From: Kluyvera intermedia
GTDB lineage: Bacteria; Pseudomonadota; Gammaproteobacteria; Enterobacterales; Enterobacteriaceae
DNA: 45,184 nt
Reading direction: 5' to 3'
Assembly (NCBI RefSeq): GCF_021440345.1
Contig: NZ_JAKCNS010000060.1
Span: 1-45,184, forward strand
Shown piece by piece: positions 20,384-29,675 of this stretch; the stretch's first letter is position 1, and the number at the start of each line of letters is the position of its first letter. A program made the position numbers and the translations under genes. The notes beneath the pieces were generated by a model that was not told where the DNA came from, ran no database searches, and saw nothing but the letters and a program-made list of their open reading frames with translations.

Positions 20384-22408
20384 CTATGATTTCGCTTTCT
20401 TCGCCGCCATCATCGCTTTCAGATTCGCCAAATGATTCTGCCCTTTCTGCATTCGTTCTTCAGCGCTCACCACTTTTCGCTCCTGTTCCCAAATCAGGTC
20501 ATCCTGCGGTAGCTCCAGCAGGAAACGGCTTGGCTCCGGGCGCACCAGTTCACCGTACTGTCGGCGTTCTTTACACAGCGTGAAGATAAGCTCTTTCTGC
20601 GCACGGGTGATCCCGACGTAGGCCAGACGGCGTTCTTCATCAACGTTATCTTCATCGATGCTGCTCTGATGCGGCAACAGTCCTTCTTCCATCCCCACGA
20701 GGAAAACGTACGGGAACTCCAGCCCTTTCGAGGCATGGAGAGTCATTAGCTGCACCTGATCAAGGTCTTCCTCGCTTTCACCGCGTTCCATCATGTCGCG
20801 CAGCGTAAATCGCGTAACAACCTGCGTGAGCGTCATCGGCTCTTCCAGCTCGCTGCCTTCGAGCATTTCCGTCATCCAGCCGAATAACGTGTTGACGTTT
20901 TTCATCCGCATTTCAGCCGCTTTCGGGCTTGGCGAGGTTTCAAACAGCCAGGATTCGTAGTCGATACCGTGAATAAGATCGCGCACCGCAGCAATCGGCT
21001 CGCGCTCGGCCAGACGCTGGATTTCACCCAACCACTGGGTAAAGCGGGTCAACGACTCATAGCCGCGTCCGGTCAGCGTCTGATTCAGCCCCATATCAAA
21101 GCTGGCGGTGAACAGACTCTTGTTGCGAGTCGTCGCCCACTCGCCGAGCTTTTGCAGCGTCGCCGAGCCAATCTCACGTTTTGGTGTGTTGACGATGCGC
21201 AGGAAAGCGCTGTCATCATCCGGATTGCTCAACACGCGCAGATACGCCAGCAGGTCTTTAATCTCTGGACGCGAGAAGAACGAGGTACCGCCGGAAATTT
21301 TGTACGGGATGCGGTTCTGCATCAGGAATTTTTCAAACACCCGCGACTGGTGGTTGCCGCGATAGAGAATCGCGTAATCTTTATATTCCGTCTTATTCAC
21401 GAAGTGATGGGCGATAAGCTCGCCGGTCACGCGCTCTGCTTCGTGTTCTTCGTTGTTGGCGCTCAGGACTTTGAGCTCCTTGCCATAGCCCAGTTCGGAG
21501 AACAGACGTTTTTCGAACACGTGCGGGTTATTGGCGATCAGAATGTTCGCCGCCTTCAGGATGCGTTCGGAAGAGCGATAGTTCTGCTCGAGCTTAATCA
21601 CCTGCAGCGCGGGGAAATCTTTGCTTAACAGCACCAGGTTTTGCGGGCGCGCACCGCGCCAGGAGTAGATAGACTGATCGTCATCACCCACCACGGTAAA
21701 GCGGGCGCGCTGGCCCACTATCAGCTTAACCAGCTCGTACTGGCTGGTGTTGGTATCCTGATATTCATCCACCAGCAGGTAGCGGATTTTATTCTGCCAG
21801 CGCTCGCGCACCTCTTCATTTCGCTGCAACAGCAGCGTCGGCAGCAAAATCAGATCGTCGAAGTCCAGCACATTACAGGCCTTCATGTGCGCGTCGTACA
21901 GACCATAGCAGTGGGCAAAAATCCTGTCGCGTTCGCCCTTCGCGCTGGCGGCCGCCTGCGCTGGCGTCATCAGATCGTTTTTCCAGTTGGAGATCGTCGA
22001 GATCAGCTGCTGGAAGAGTACTTTATCGTCTTCAATAAGCCCTTCGGTCAGATCTTTCAGCAGCGCGGTCTGATCGGTATCGTCAAATAAAGAGAAGTTC
22101 GACTTCATCCCCAGCGCCGCATATTCACGCTTGATGATATCCAGCCCCAGGGTGTGGAAGGTCGAAATCATCAACCCGCGTGCCTCTTTGCGGCCCAGCG
22201 TCTGTGCCACACGCTCTTTCATCTCGCGCGCGGCCTTGTTGGTAAACGTTACCGCTGCAATATGTCGTGCCTGATAGCCACACTGGTGGATCAGGTGCGC
22301 GATTTTATTGGTGATAACGCGGGTCTTACCGGATCCAGCACCCGCCAGCACCAGGCAGGGTCCGGTGACGAATTCGACGGCTTGTTGTTGTCCGGGGTTC
22401 AAACGCAT
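20384..22408 (-). CDS. rep: ATP-dependent DNA helicase Rep
   Basis: Superfamily 1A 3'-5' DNA helicase that works with the replisome to clear protein roadblocks; also needed by several phages. The 674-residue product is one residue longer than I recall for E. coli Rep. Motifs seen: Walker [10 protein letters not shown] at residues 22-30, motif II in [11 protein letters not shown], motif [16 protein letters not shown], motif [12 protein letters not shown] and motif V/VI in [17 protein letters not shown] and [10 protein letters not shown]. It is monocistronic and convergent with gppA. Confidence 0.97.
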   Translation of the reverse strand: MRLNPGQQQAVEFVTGPCLVLAGAGSGKTRVITNKIAHLIHQCGYQARHIAAVTFTNKAAREMKERVAQTLGRKEARGLMISTFHTLGLDIIKREYAALGMKSNFSLFDDTDQTALLKDLTEGLIEDDKVLFQQLISTISNWKNDLMTPAQAAASAKGERDRIFAHCYGLYDAHMKACNVLDFDDLILLPTLLLQRNEEVRERWQNKIRYLLVDEYQDTNTSQYELVKLIVGQRARFTVVGDDDQSIYSWRGARPQNLVLLSKDFPALQVIKLEQNYRSSERILKAANILIANNPHVFEKRLFSELGYGKELKVLSANNEEHEAERVTGELIAHHFVNKTEYKDYAILYRGNHQSRVFEKFLMQNRIPYKISGGTSFFSRPEIKDLLAYLRVLSNPDDDSAFLRIVNTPKREIGSATLQKLGEWATTRNKSLFTASFDMGLNQTLTGRGYESLTRFTQWLGEIQRLAEREPIAAVRDLIHGIDYESWLFETSPSPKAAEMRMKNVNTLFGWMTEMLEGSELEEPMTLTQVVTRFTLRDMMERGESEEDLDQVQLMTLHASKGLEFPYVFLVGMEEGLLPHQSSIDEDNVDEERRLAYVGITRAQKELIFTLCKERRQYGELVRPEPSRFLLELPQDDLIWEQERKVVSAEERMQKGQNHLANLKAMMAAKKAKS

Positions 22409-22523
22409 GACGTATTGCTCAATCTATAAACACGGGGGTGTGGATTGTAGCAGAAAGTCAGGCTGAGATTTACCCGGCAAATGGTAAAGTGTTGGGCAGT
22501 AATCCTGTGAAGAGAATGAGCCC

Positions 22524-22805
22524 ATGGTGAAGAGCGCAGCAGCCCTGCATATTCTGGTAAAAGAAGAGAAACTGGCCCTTGAGATCCTCAGCAAGCTGGA
22601 GCGTGGGATCGGTTTCGATCATCTGGCTAAACGCTATTCTCGTTGCCCTTCCGGCCGTAACGGTGGCGATCTGGGTGAATTCAAACAGGGCGTGATGGTC
22701 GGGCCATTTGATGCCGCCGTGTTTAGCTGCCCGCTGCTAAAACCCTATGGGCCGGTGAAAACCAAATATGGCTACCACATCATCAAAGTACTGTATCGCC
22801 GATAA
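22524..22805 (+). CDS. Parvulin-type peptidyl-prolyl isomerase, PpiC paralogue
   Basis: A 93-residue stand-alone parvulin, about the length of E. coli PpiC and predicted cytoplasmic because it has no signal peptide. The parvulin fold is seen in ALHILVKEE at the N-terminus, [13 protein letters not shown] in the middle and the terminal [10 protein letters not shown] with its active-site His. By hand alignment about 59 of 93 residues match the next gene, which is closer to E. coli PpiC; this copy is the diverged one (for example [16 protein letters not shown]). It starts 49 bp before the second copy's leader and reads away from rep. Confidence 0.9.
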   Translation: MVKSAAALHILVKEEKLALEILSKLERGIGFDHLAKRYSRCPSGRNGGDLGEFKQGVMVGPFDAAVFSCPLLKPYGPVKTKYGYHIIKVLYRR

Positions 22806-22815
22806 GCCGTGCTAA

Positions 22816-23136
<321 letters not shown>

Positions 23137-23141
23137 ATTGC

Positions 23142-23168
23142 AAAAGCCTTCCCATCGGAAGGCTTTTT
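23142..23168. terminator. Bidirectional terminator between ppiC and ilvC
   Basis: AAAAGCCTTCC (23142-23152) and GGAAGGCTTTT (23157-23167) form a perfect 11-bp stem with a CATC loop. It ends in a T run on the plus strand and also has a T run on the minus strand, so it can serve both ppiC and ilvC. Confidence 0.9.
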
Positions 23169-23177
23169 CGTTATTGC

Positions 23178-23199
23178 ACTCTCTCCCGTGGGAGAGAGT
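23178..23199. repeat. Palindrome ACTCTCTCCC/GGGAGAGAGT
   Basis: Perfect 10-bp arms with a 2-nt loop and no T tract on either side. Short GGGAGAG/CTCTCCC palindromes of this type are common after genes in enterics. Here it lies between the ilvC stop and the shared terminator and may protect the ilvC mRNA end. Confidence 0.6.
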
Positions 23200-23224
23200 C
23201 AGAGCGGGGGCCTCAGGCCCACGC

Positions 23225-24700
23225 TTAGCCAGCAACAGCGATACGTTTCATATCGGTCATGTAGCCACGCAGTTTTTTACCTACTTTCTCGATCTCGTGG
23301 CCGCGAATGGCTTCGTTCACGTCACGCAGCTGGGCGTTGTCTACCGCACCTTCGGCAATCGCTTTGCCCAAGTCGCCGGTCTGCAGCGTGGTCATGAACT
23401 CTTTCAGCAGCGGTACACAAGCGTAAGAGAACAGGTAGTTACCATATTCCGCGGTATCAGAGATAACCACGTTCATTTCGTACAGACGCTTACGGGCGAT
23501 GGTGTTGGCAATCAGCGGCAGTTCGTGCAGTGATTCGTAGTAAGCAGACTCTTCGATGATGCCGGAATCCACCATGGTTTCGAACGCCAGCTCAACGCCC
23601 GCTTTCACCATCGCGATCATCAGTACGCCTTTATCGAAGTACTCCTGCTCACCGATTTTACCGTCAAACTGTGCAGCCGTTTCAAACGCGGTTTTACCGG
23701 TTTCTTCACGCCAGCCCAGCAGTTTCTTATCGTCGTTGGCCCAGTCAGCCATCATGCCGGAGGAGAATTCGCCGGAGATGATGTCATCCATGTGTTTCTG
23801 GAACAGCGGCGCCATGATCTCTTTCAGCTGTTCGGACAGCGCGTAAGCACGCAGTTTCGCCGGGTTGGACAGGCGGTCCATCATCAGGGTGATGCCACCC
23901 TGCTTCAGCGCTTCGGTAATGGTTTCCCAGCCGAACTGAATCAGTTTTTCTGCATATGCTGGGTCAGTGCCTTCCTGAACCAGTTTATCGAAGCACAGCA
24001 GAGAACCGGCCTGCAGCATACCGCACAGGATAGTCTGCTCACCCATCAGGTCAGATTTCACTTCTGCCACGAAGGAAGATTCCAGAACGCCCGCGCGGTG
24101 ACCGCCGGTTGCTGCGGCCCAGGCTTTGGCAATCGCCATGCCTTCGCCTTTCGGATCGTTTTCCGGGTGAACCGCAATCAGGGTTGGCACACCGAAACCA
24201 CGTTTGTACTCTTCACGTACTTCGGTACCTGGGCACTTCGGCGCCACCATCACTACGGTGATGTCTTTACGGATCTGCTCGCCCACTTCAACGATGTTAA
24301 AACCGTGAGAGTAGCCCAGCGCCGCGCCGTCTTTCATCAGCGGCTGTACGGAACGTACAACGTCGGAGTGCTGTTTGTCTGGCGTCAGGTTAACAACGAG
24401 GTCAGCCTGCGGGATCAGCTCTTCGTAGGTCCCCACTTTGAAGCCGTTCTCGGTCGCTTTACGCCAGGAAGCGCGTTTTTCAGCAATCGCTTCGTTACGC
24501 AGGGCGTAAGCGATATCCAGACCGGAGTCACGCATGTTCAGGCCCTGGTTCAGACCCTGAGCGCCACAGCCGACGATGACCACTTTTTTACCCTGAAGGT
24601 AGCTTGCGCCATCGGCGAATTCGTCGCGGCCCATAAAGCGACATTTGCCCAGCTGTGCCAGCTGCTGGCGCAGGTTCAGTGTATTAAAGTAGTTAGCCAT
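23225..24700 (-). CDS. ilvC: Ketol-acid reductoisomerase (class II)
   Basis: NADPH- and Mg-dependent isomerisation and reduction of acetolactate and acetohydroxybutyrate in valine, isoleucine and leucine synthesis. The product is 491 residues, the long class II form of enterics with a duplicated C-terminal domain. The N-terminal Rossmann motif is [20 protein letters not shown], and the metal-binding region includes [14 protein letters not shown] use the ATG at 24700 ([18 protein letters not shown]); the frame opens further upstream but that is promoter DNA. It is divergent from its activator gene ilvY. Confidence 0.98.
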   Translation of the reverse strand: MANYFNTLNLRQQLAQLGKCRFMGRDEFADGASYLQGKKVVIVGCGAQGLNQGLNMRDSGLDIAYALRNEAIAEKRASWRKATENGFKVGTYEELIPQADLVVNLTPDKQHSDVVRSVQPLMKDGAALGYSHGFNIVEVGEQIRKDITVVMVAPKCPGTEVREEYKRGFGVPTLIAVHPENDPKGEGMAIAKAWAAATGGHRAGVLESSFVAEVKSDLMGEQTILCGMLQAGSLLCFDKLVQEGTDPAYAEKLIQFGWETITEALKQGGITLMMDRLSNPAKLRAYALSEQLKEIMAPLFQKHMDDIISGEFSSGMMADWANDDKKLLGWREETGKTAFETAAQFDGKIGEQEYFDKGVLMIAMVKAGVELAFETMVDSGIIEESAYYESLHELPLIANTIARKRLYEMNVVISDTAEYGNYLFSYACVPLLKEFMTTLQTGDLGKAIAEGAVDNAQLRDVNEAIRGHEIEKVGKKLRGYMTDMKRIAVAG

Positions 24701-24812
24701 GATGATGTGCTCCGTGATGTTGTACTGTCTTATTGTTCGGTTCGCGTTTTGCGAGATTGAAACCACATTACAACAGGAAATTTATTGCGGAAATTGATAT
24801 ATTCACAACGTC

Positions 24813-24833
24813 ACGTTGCAATTTGTGCAACGT
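24813..24833. promoter_or_regulatory. IlvY operator in the ilvY-ilvC intergenic region
   Basis: ACGTTGCA (24813-24820) and TGCAACGT (24826-24833) are perfect 8-bp inverted arms around 5 nt, a good LysR-type binding site. It sits 20 bp before the ilvY start, where IlvY in E. coli autorepresses ilvY and, with acetolactate or acetohydroxybutyrate bound, activates ilvC. A weaker second operator probably lies nearer ilvC (around 24785-24810). Confidence 0.8.
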
Positions 24834-24853
24834 AAAATCGTGGAGTGCGATCT

Positions 24854-25756
24854 GTGGATTTACGCGATCTAAAAACCTTCCTGCATCTGGCGGAAAGCCG
24901 CCATTTTGGCCGCAGCGCCCGGGCAATGCACGTCAGCCCCTCCACGCTTTCCCGGCAGATTCAGCGGCTGGAGGAGGACCTCGGCCAGCCGCTGTTTGTG
25001 CGCGATAACCGCACGGTCACTCTCACCGAGGCTGGTGAAGAGCTGCGCGTTTTCGCCCAGCAGACGCTGCTGCAATATCAGCAACTGCGTCATACCCTCG
25101 ACCAGCAGGGGCCATCGCTGTCGGGGGAGCTACATATTTTCTGCTCCGTCACCGCCGCCTACAGCCATCTGCCACCGATTCTCGATCGTTTCCGTGCTGA
25201 ACATCCGTCGGTTGAGATCAAGCTCACCACCGGTGACGCCGCCGATGCGATGGATAAGGTCGTCACGGGCGAAGCCGACCTGGCAATTGCCGGTAAGCCA
25301 GAAACGCTGCCGGGTGCGGTGGCGTTCTCGATGCTGGAAAATTTGGCGGTGGTGCTGATTGCTCCGGCGTTACCCTGCCCGGTGCGTAATCAGGTTTCTA
25401 CCGAAAACCCGGACTGGTCGACGGTACCGTTCATCATGGCCGATCAGGGCCCGGTGCGTCGCCGCATTGAGCTGTGGTTCCGCCGCCATAAAATCAGTAA
25501 TCCCTCAATTTACGCCACCGTTGGCGGCCATGAGGCGATGGTTTCGATGGTGGCGCTGGGCTGCGGCGTGGCGCTGCTGCCGGAAGTGGTGTTGGAAAAC
25601 AGCCCCGAACCCGTGCGCAACCGCGTGATGATTCTGGAACGCAGCGACGAAAAGACGCCGTTTGAGCTCGGCGTTTGCGTACAGAAAAAACGGCTCAGCG
25701 AACCCTTGGTGGATGCCTTCTGGCGCATTGTTCTGGAGCGCAAAATTACCGACTAG
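24854..25756 (+). CDS. ilvY: LysR-type activator of ilvC, IlvY
   Basis: LysR-family regulator that binds the ilvY-ilvC gap and switches on ilvC when its substrates accumulate. The 300-residue product has an N-terminal winged helix (residues 3-60; FGRSARAMHVSPSTLSRQIQ is the recognition region) and the usual periplasmic-binding-protein-like effector domain. I chose the GTG at 24854, 8 bases after GGAG, giving MDLRDLKTFLHL. A GTG 9 nt upstream is also in frame but too close to that ribosome site. The C-terminus (FWRIVLERKITD) is a little longer than in E. coli. Confidence 0.95.
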   Translation: MDLRDLKTFLHLAESRHFGRSARAMHVSPSTLSRQIQRLEEDLGQPLFVRDNRTVTLTEAGEELRVFAQQTLLQYQQLRHTLDQQGPSLSGELHIFCSVTAAYSHLPPILDRFRAEHPSVEIKLTTGDAADAMDKVVTGEADLAIAGKPETLPGAVAFSMLENLAVVLIAPALPCPVRNQVSTENPDWSTVPFIMADQGPVRRRIELWFRRHKISNPSIYATVGGHEAMVSMVALGCGVALLPEVVLENSPEPVRNRVMILERSDEKTPFELGVCVQKKRLSEPLVDAFWRIVLERKITD

Positions 25757-25762
25757 CCCTGC

Positions 25763-25788
25763 GCCCTCCCATCACGGAGGGCCGTTTT
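25763..25788 (+). terminator. ilvY terminator
   Basis: GCCCTCC (25763-25769) pairs with GGAGGGC (25776-25782), followed by CGTTTTCC. It starts 6 bp beyond the ilvY stop and marks the left boundary of the conserved ilv block, before the accessory genes. Confidence 0.75.
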
Positions 25789-25909
25789 CCCTTCCCCCAG
25801 CCATGCCCCTTTCCCGGGAGATTAATTGGTATCAAAGGTGCCAGGTATAAACAGGCCGCGCAGGTAAAATCGTCACTAAAGAAACAGTACCTTACGAGAG
25901 GGAGTGACG

Positions 25910-26914
25910 ATGCAGAAACCCAAAAAGATCTTCAACAACACCGATAATATTCGCACTGAAATCATGGAGGGGCTGGTGTACGCCGGGATGGGCAAAGTCC
26001 ACGCCCTGCCGGAGTACTGCGCGGTTTACCGCACCATGCCGCAGGATGAGCAGACGGTGATCGTCAGCGGCGGCGGCAGCGGCCACGAACCCACCTTTGC
26101 CGGGTTCGTCGGTGAAGGCGGTATCGACGCCTGTGCGCTCGGCGAAGTCTTTACCTCCCCCTCGCCTGACCAGATTATCGAGGCCAGCCGCGCCGTTCAC
26201 CGGGGAAATGGCGTACTTTTTCTCTACGGTAATTACTCCGGCGACGGGATGAACTTCGATATCGCCGCGGAAATCCTTGCCGAAGAAGGCATTGAATGCC
26301 GTACCGTTCGCGCCACCGATGATATTGCGTCTGCACCGCCTGAGAAAATGTCTGACCGTCGGGGCGTTGGCGGCCTGGCATTTTTATACAAGCTGGCCGG
26401 CGCCGCAGCACAGTTCGAGCACTACACGCTGCCTGCGCTCGAAGCGCTAGCGAAAAAGGCCAATCACCATACCCGCACCATCGGCGTAGCGCTCAGCGGC
26501 TGCGCGCTGCCGCAGTCAGATGCCTTTAACTTTACGCTCGCCGACAACGAAATTGAGCTCGGCATCGGCATCCACGGTGAGCCGGGACTGTGCCGCATTC
26601 CTTTGCCGCAAACGGATGAACTGGTCGAGATGATGATCGAGCGCCTGTGCGCCGACCTGCCCTTTGGCCAGGGCGATAAAGTTTGCGTCAGCGTGAATAA
26701 CCTGGGGTCGCTCAGCAATAGCGAACTGATGGTGGTGACTCGCAAGGTCGGACTGTCGCTGAAAGCCCGCGGGATCCACACCTATGACGTGCAGGTTGGT
26801 CACTTCTGTACCTCGCTGGAAATGTCCGGCTTCTCGCTAAGCATGCTGCGGCTGGATGACGAGATGCAGCGCCTGTACGACTACCCCATCAACACTCTCG
26901 GCTGGAGAAAATAA
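25910..26914 (+). CDS. DhaK-type kinase subunit (substrate-binding), copy 1
   Basis: A 334-residue DhaK-domain protein. DhaK subunits bind dihydroxyacetone or related ketoses covalently through a histidine while a DhaL subunit supplies the phosphoryl group. All three E. coli DhaK catalytic residues are seen: His59 in GGGSGHEP, Asp112 in YGNYSGDGMNF and His222 in GIGIHGEPG. I chose the ATG at 25910 (GGGAG 5 bases upstream) over the GTG at 25904. It is followed 1 nt later by its DhaL partner and opposes the second kinase pair at 27964-29628. Substrate may be dihydroxyacetone, another triose or a tetrulose; the sequence does not decide. A weak TATAAA (about 25845) is the only promoter hint. Confidence 0.9.
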   Translation: MQKPKKIFNNTDNIRTEIMEGLVYAGMGKVHALPEYCAVYRTMPQDEQTVIVSGGGSGHEPTFAGFVGEGGIDACALGEVFTSPSPDQIIEASRAVHRGNGVLFLYGNYSGDGMNFDIAAEILAEEGIECRTVRATDDIASAPPEKMSDRRGVGGLAFLYKLAGAAAQFEHYTLPALEALAKKANHHTRTIGVALSGCALPQSDAFNFTLADNEIELGIGIHGEPGLCRIPLPQTDELVEMMIERLCADLPFGQGDKVCVSVNNLGSLSNSELMVVTRKVGLSLKARGIHTYDVQVGHFCTSLEMSGFSLSMLRLDDEMQRLYDYPINTLGWRK

Positions 26915-26915
26915 G

Positions 26916-27545
26916 ATGCAGACACCTCAATTCACGGCCTGCCTGCGATATGTGTCGGAAGGCATGATCGCCAGCGAACCCCGCCTGACCGCACTTGACC
27001 AGGTCATTGGCGATGGCGACCACGGTATCGGTATTAAACGCGGCTTTACCGCGCTGCACACGCTGCTCTCTTCCGCTGAGTTTGCTCCTGCGGATATCGG
27101 CGAGTGCCTGCTGCAAAGCGGCACCCGATTAATGACCAGCATGGGCGGTGCATCCGGCGCTATTTTTGGCACGCTTTTCCGCGCCGGCGGCAAAGCCCTT
27201 GCAGGGCGGGAGCAGTTCGATGCGGCAACGCTTGCCGAGTGGCTGGAAATTGGCATGACCGCTATCCACCAGCGCGGAGGTGCAGAACCCGGCGATAAGA
27301 CCATGGTCGATGCGCTGGCTGCCGCCGCGTTGCAGGCCAAGGCCGATGCGGCACTCCCGCTGCCGACTGCCCTCGCGCATTGTGCACAAGCTGCGATGGC
27401 CGGCGCAGAAGGTACCAGCACGATGATCGCCCGTTTTGGCCGCGCCAAAAATCTCGGGGAACGAGCAATCGGTCATTGCGATCCGGGGGCGGTGTCCATG
27501 GCGTTAATTCTGCAGTTTATGTCTGAGTTCGCGAACCCGGCATAA
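26916..27545 (+). CDS. DhaL-type kinase subunit (nucleotide-binding), copy 1
   Basis: A 209-residue DhaL-domain protein, the ADP/ATP-binding partner of the DhaK subunit just upstream (1-nt gap, ATG at 26916). The three Mg-binding aspartates are Asp28, Asp33 and Asp35 in LDQVIGDGDHG. Other family motifs are MGGASGAIFGTLFRAGG, the loop GGAEPGDKTM and GERAIGHCDPGA near the C-terminus, all close to E. coli DhaL. E. coli DhaL keeps ADP bound and is rephosphorylated by DhaM, but no dhaM is present here, so direct use of ATP is more likely (inference). Very strong terminator follows. Confidence 0.9.
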   Translation: MQTPQFTACLRYVSEGMIASEPRLTALDQVIGDGDHGIGIKRGFTALHTLLSSAEFAPADIGECLLQSGTRLMTSMGGASGAIFGTLFRAGGKALAGREQFDAATLAEWLEIGMTAIHQRGGAEPGDKTMVDALAAAALQAKADAALPLPTALAHCAQAAMAGAEGTSTMIARFGRAKNLGERAIGHCDPGAVSMALILQFMSEFANPA

Positions 27546-27549
27546 AAGA

Positions 27550-27600
27550 TCAGGCAATAAAAAACCCGGTGCTGTGGCTGCCGGGTTTTTTATTGCCTGA
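27550..27600. terminator. Very long bidirectional terminator between convergent operons
   Basis: A perfect 20-bp stem (27550-27569 against 27581-27600) around an 11-nt loop contains CCCGG/CCGGG at its top and an AAAAAA/TTTTTT block below, so it can end transcription from both the plus-strand dhaKL pair and the minus-strand operon. Confidence 0.9.
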
Positions 27601-27624
27601 GGGTTTAGCCGTTTTTAAAAAAAT

Positions 27625-27650
27625 GCCGGATAGCGGTAAGCTTATCCGGC
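27625..27650. repeat. REP-like element
   Basis: GCCGGATA (27625-27632) and TATCCGGC (27643-27650) are perfect arms around 10 nt, as in REP/BIME units. It lies between the strong terminator and the 3' end of the HPr gene, and shows that the gap was long established in an enteric genome. Confidence 0.7.
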
Positions 27651-27680
27651 CGACGTTCAAAGGGCACCATTCATGGCCGG

Positions 27681-27947
27681 TTAATCAAAGCCAAATCCAT
27701 CAGCGAACAGCACTTTCAGCTTCGCCATCGCTTCTTGCTCATCGCTGCCGCTGCAAATGATCTCAAGCGATCCCCGACCTTTGATCCCCGCACCTAAAAT
27801 ACTCATGATGCTTTTACCCTTGATAACCTTACCCTCATAGATCATCTCGATCCGCGACTGATACTGGGCACAGGCTTTCGCCAGCACACCGGCCGGGCGC
27901 GCATGAATACCGTGCTGATTGCTGATCCTGACAACCTCTTTCAACAT
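27681..27947 (-). CDS. Stand-alone HPr-family phosphocarrier protein
   Basis: An 88-residue HPr paralogue. The phosphorylatable His15 lies in NQHGIHARPAGVL and Ser46 in KGKSIMSILG, at the same positions as in E. coli HPr. It would take a phosphoryl group from enzyme I and pass it to EIIA domains; candidates are the EIIA at 34303-34818 and the EIIA domain of the regulator. It is not fused to EIIA-Man or EI-like domains, so it is not DhaM. Last gene of the minus-strand operon, 16 nt after dhaL copy 2 (AGGAAG upstream). The general ptsH lies elsewhere, so this is an additional, dedicated carrier. Confidence 0.92.
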   Translation of the reverse strand: MLKEVVRISNQHGIHARPAGVLAKACAQYQSRIEMIYEGKVIKGKSIMSILGAGIKGRGSLEIICSGSDEQEAMAKLKVLFADGFGFD

Positions 27948-27963
27948 AATTACGCTTCCTTTT

Positions 27964-28608
27964 TCACTGCCCGTCGGCCGGACAAATAGCCTGAATGAAA
28001 TGAAAATAGCCCTGAATCAAGAGCTGGGCGACCATCGCGCCGGGGTCAACAAACGTTCGTGAACGCTCGCCGTGGATAGCAGCCCGCCCATGTTTTGCCA
28101 CCATCGTTGTCGTCTGCTGTACGCCCCATTGCGCCTGGTGCAGCGCCTCTCGCGCCTGAACCAGCGGCGTTGTCGCCGATTTTTTTAGTGCCACCAGCGC
28201 TGGTGCCATACCGTCGAGAAAGGTCTTTTCACCGGGCTGCGCCTTGCCGCGCTGCTGAACGCCGTCATACCACGCCTGAAAGAATGCGCCGGCATCCTCC
28301 GTCACTAGCGTCGTGCGCCCTTTAAAAATCTTACCCGCCTGCATCAGCCCGGACGCCATCAGTGTGCCCATGGTGGAGGGCACTGCCGAGGCCATCGCTT
28401 TGCCCGCAAGATAAAAAAATCGCCCAATATCGCGCTCTTCGCTGTGCTGTACCGCATCGTTCGCCGCCGCAAAACCGTCGCTCATGGTCAGCCCCAGATC
28501 GCCATCACCCACCACGCTATCCAGTTCAGTCAGCATCGGTTTATTGTCCTGCATCACGCGGGCCCATTCGGCAAAAAGCGGGCGTAGTTTCTGCGTATCT
28601 AGCGTCAT
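27964..28608 (-). CDS. DhaL-type kinase subunit, copy 2
   Basis: A 214-residue DhaL-domain protein with the Mg-binding aspartates Asp30, Asp35 and Asp37 in LDSVVGDGDLGLTM and the C-terminal HGERSRTFVDPGA. It is more diverged than copy 1: the GGASG loop is replaced by AVPSTMGTLMASG, and PGDKT by PGEKT. It starts 9 nt after dhaK copy 2, so the two probably form one kinase. Likely nucleotide-using partner of that DhaK; the changed loops may reflect a different substrate or phosphate donor (inference). Confidence 0.9.
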   Translation of the reverse strand: MTLDTQKLRPLFAEWARVMQDNKPMLTELDSVVGDGDLGLTMSDGFAAANDAVQHSEERDIGRFFYLAGKAMASAVPSTMGTLMASGLMQAGKIFKGRTTLVTEDAGAFFQAWYDGVQQRGKAQPGEKTFLDGMAPALVALKKSATTPLVQAREALHQAQWGVQQTTTMVAKHGRAAIHGERSRTFVDPGAMVAQLLIQGYFHFIQAICPADGQ

Positions 28609-28617
28609 AGAGCCTCC

Positions 28618-29628
28618 TTAAGCGGGAAACTGGCGGAACATTGGCGTATCGGCTCCGGCATTCAGTAACGCCTTCAGTTCACTGTCCACCGGCATCAGAC
28701 TAATCGACATGCCGGTCATCTCCATGGCCGTGGCGAACTCACCCACCCACACGCGGAAAACGCGAATGCCGCTCTCTGCCAGAATCTGGTGAACGTGGCG
28801 ATACATCAGGTACAGCTCCTCCAGCGGCGTGGCACCCAGGCCGTTAATCAACACCGCCACGTCGTCTCCCAGCTGACAGGGCGAATCCGCCAGCAGCCAT
28901 GACATCATCTCTTCGGCAATCTGCTCTGCACTTAACTGAGGACCGCGCCGAATTCCGCTTTCCCCGTGGATCCCCATACCAATTTCCATTTCGTTGTCGC
29001 CGATATGGAATCCCGGTTTACCGATCCGCGGCACAATGCAGGGCGATAACGCCACGCCAAGCGTGCGCACGCGGCCTCCAGCTTTGCGGGCAATGCGCTG
29101 CACGGTCTCCAGGTCATCCATTCTCGCGGCCGATGCGCCAGCGCATTTGTAGACGAAGAAAATCCCCGCCACACCACGCCTTGTGGTCACGCCATCGCCC
29201 GGTGCGGCACCGGCCGAGTCATCTGCGGCCACCACGGTACAGGTACGGATGTCGCTCTCCATGTCGGCCATTTCTGCCGCCATATCAAAATTGAAAATAT
29301 CACCGTTGTAGTTGCCGTAGAGATACAGCACGCCAGCGCCGCTATCGACGGCCTGGGTGACTGCCAGAATTTGCTCCGGCGACGGCGACTGAAACACATC
29401 GCCGATGGCGCAGCCGTCAAGCATCCCTTCACCCACATACCCCAGGAACAGCGGCAAATGGCCGGAACCACCGCCGGTGACGATCCCGACTTTCCCCGGT
29501 ACCGGGCGCGCGGTAGCTAAGCAGTGCAGATCATCGTTGACGAAGCGAAAGCGGTCGGGGTGAGCCAGATAGATGCCATCCAGCATCTCCGGGATAAAAT
29601 TCTCCGCCTGATTAATAAACTTTTTCAT
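28618..29628 (-). CDS. DhaK-type kinase subunit, copy 2
   Basis: A 336-residue DhaK-domain protein distinct from copy 1. The catalytic residues are kept: His57 in GGGSGHLP, Asp110 in YGNYNGDIFNF and His221 in GMGIHGESG. The residue after His57 is Leu rather than the common Glu, and the surrounding pocket (GHLPLFLGYVGEG) differs, hinting at a different ketose. I use the ATG at 29628 (MKKFINQAENFIPEML), preceded by GGAGAGAACGC, not the ATG 27 nt upstream. It follows the aldolase by 47 nt and precedes dhaL copy 2 by 9 nt. Confidence 0.9.
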   Translation of the reverse strand: MKKFINQAENFIPEMLDGIYLAHPDRFRFVNDDLHCLATARPVPGKVGIVTGGGSGHLPLFLGYVGEGMLDGCAIGDVFQSPSPEQILAVTQAVDSGAGVLYLYGNYNGDIFNFDMAAEMADMESDIRTCTVVAADDSAGAAPGDGVTTRRGVAGIFFVYKCAGASAARMDDLETVQRIARKAGGRVRTLGVALSPCIVPRIGKPGFHIGDNEMEIGMGIHGESGIRRGPQLSAEQIAEEMMSWLLADSPCQLGDDVAVLINGLGATPLEELYLMYRHVHQILAESGIRVFRVWVGEFATAMEMTGMSISLMPVDSELKALLNAGADTPMFRQFPA

Positions 29629-29646
29629 GCGTTCTCTCCATGAATA

Positions 29647-29664
29647 CCCGCCCAATCGGGCGGG
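29647..29664 (-). other. Intercistronic hairpin between aldolase and dhaK copy 2
   Basis: CCCGCCC (29647-29653) and GGGCGGG (29658-29664) form a perfect 7-bp stem with an AATC loop and no U tract. Outer sequences AATACCC (29643-29649) and GGGTATT (29671-29677) can pair in an alternative fold. It probably affects mRNA processing or relative expression. Confidence 0.6.
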
Positions 29665-29675
29665 GCGTTGGGGTA

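Noticed and set aside
27569-27760. 63-codon plus-strand frame between dhaL copy 1 and the HPr gene
   Set aside because: It runs through the terminator, the REP element and the end of the HPr gene, and has no ribosome site or recognisable product.
27681-27947. Calling the HPr gene dhaM
   Set aside because: Only the HPr domain is present; there is no EIIA-Man or enzyme I-like domain within the protein or next to it.
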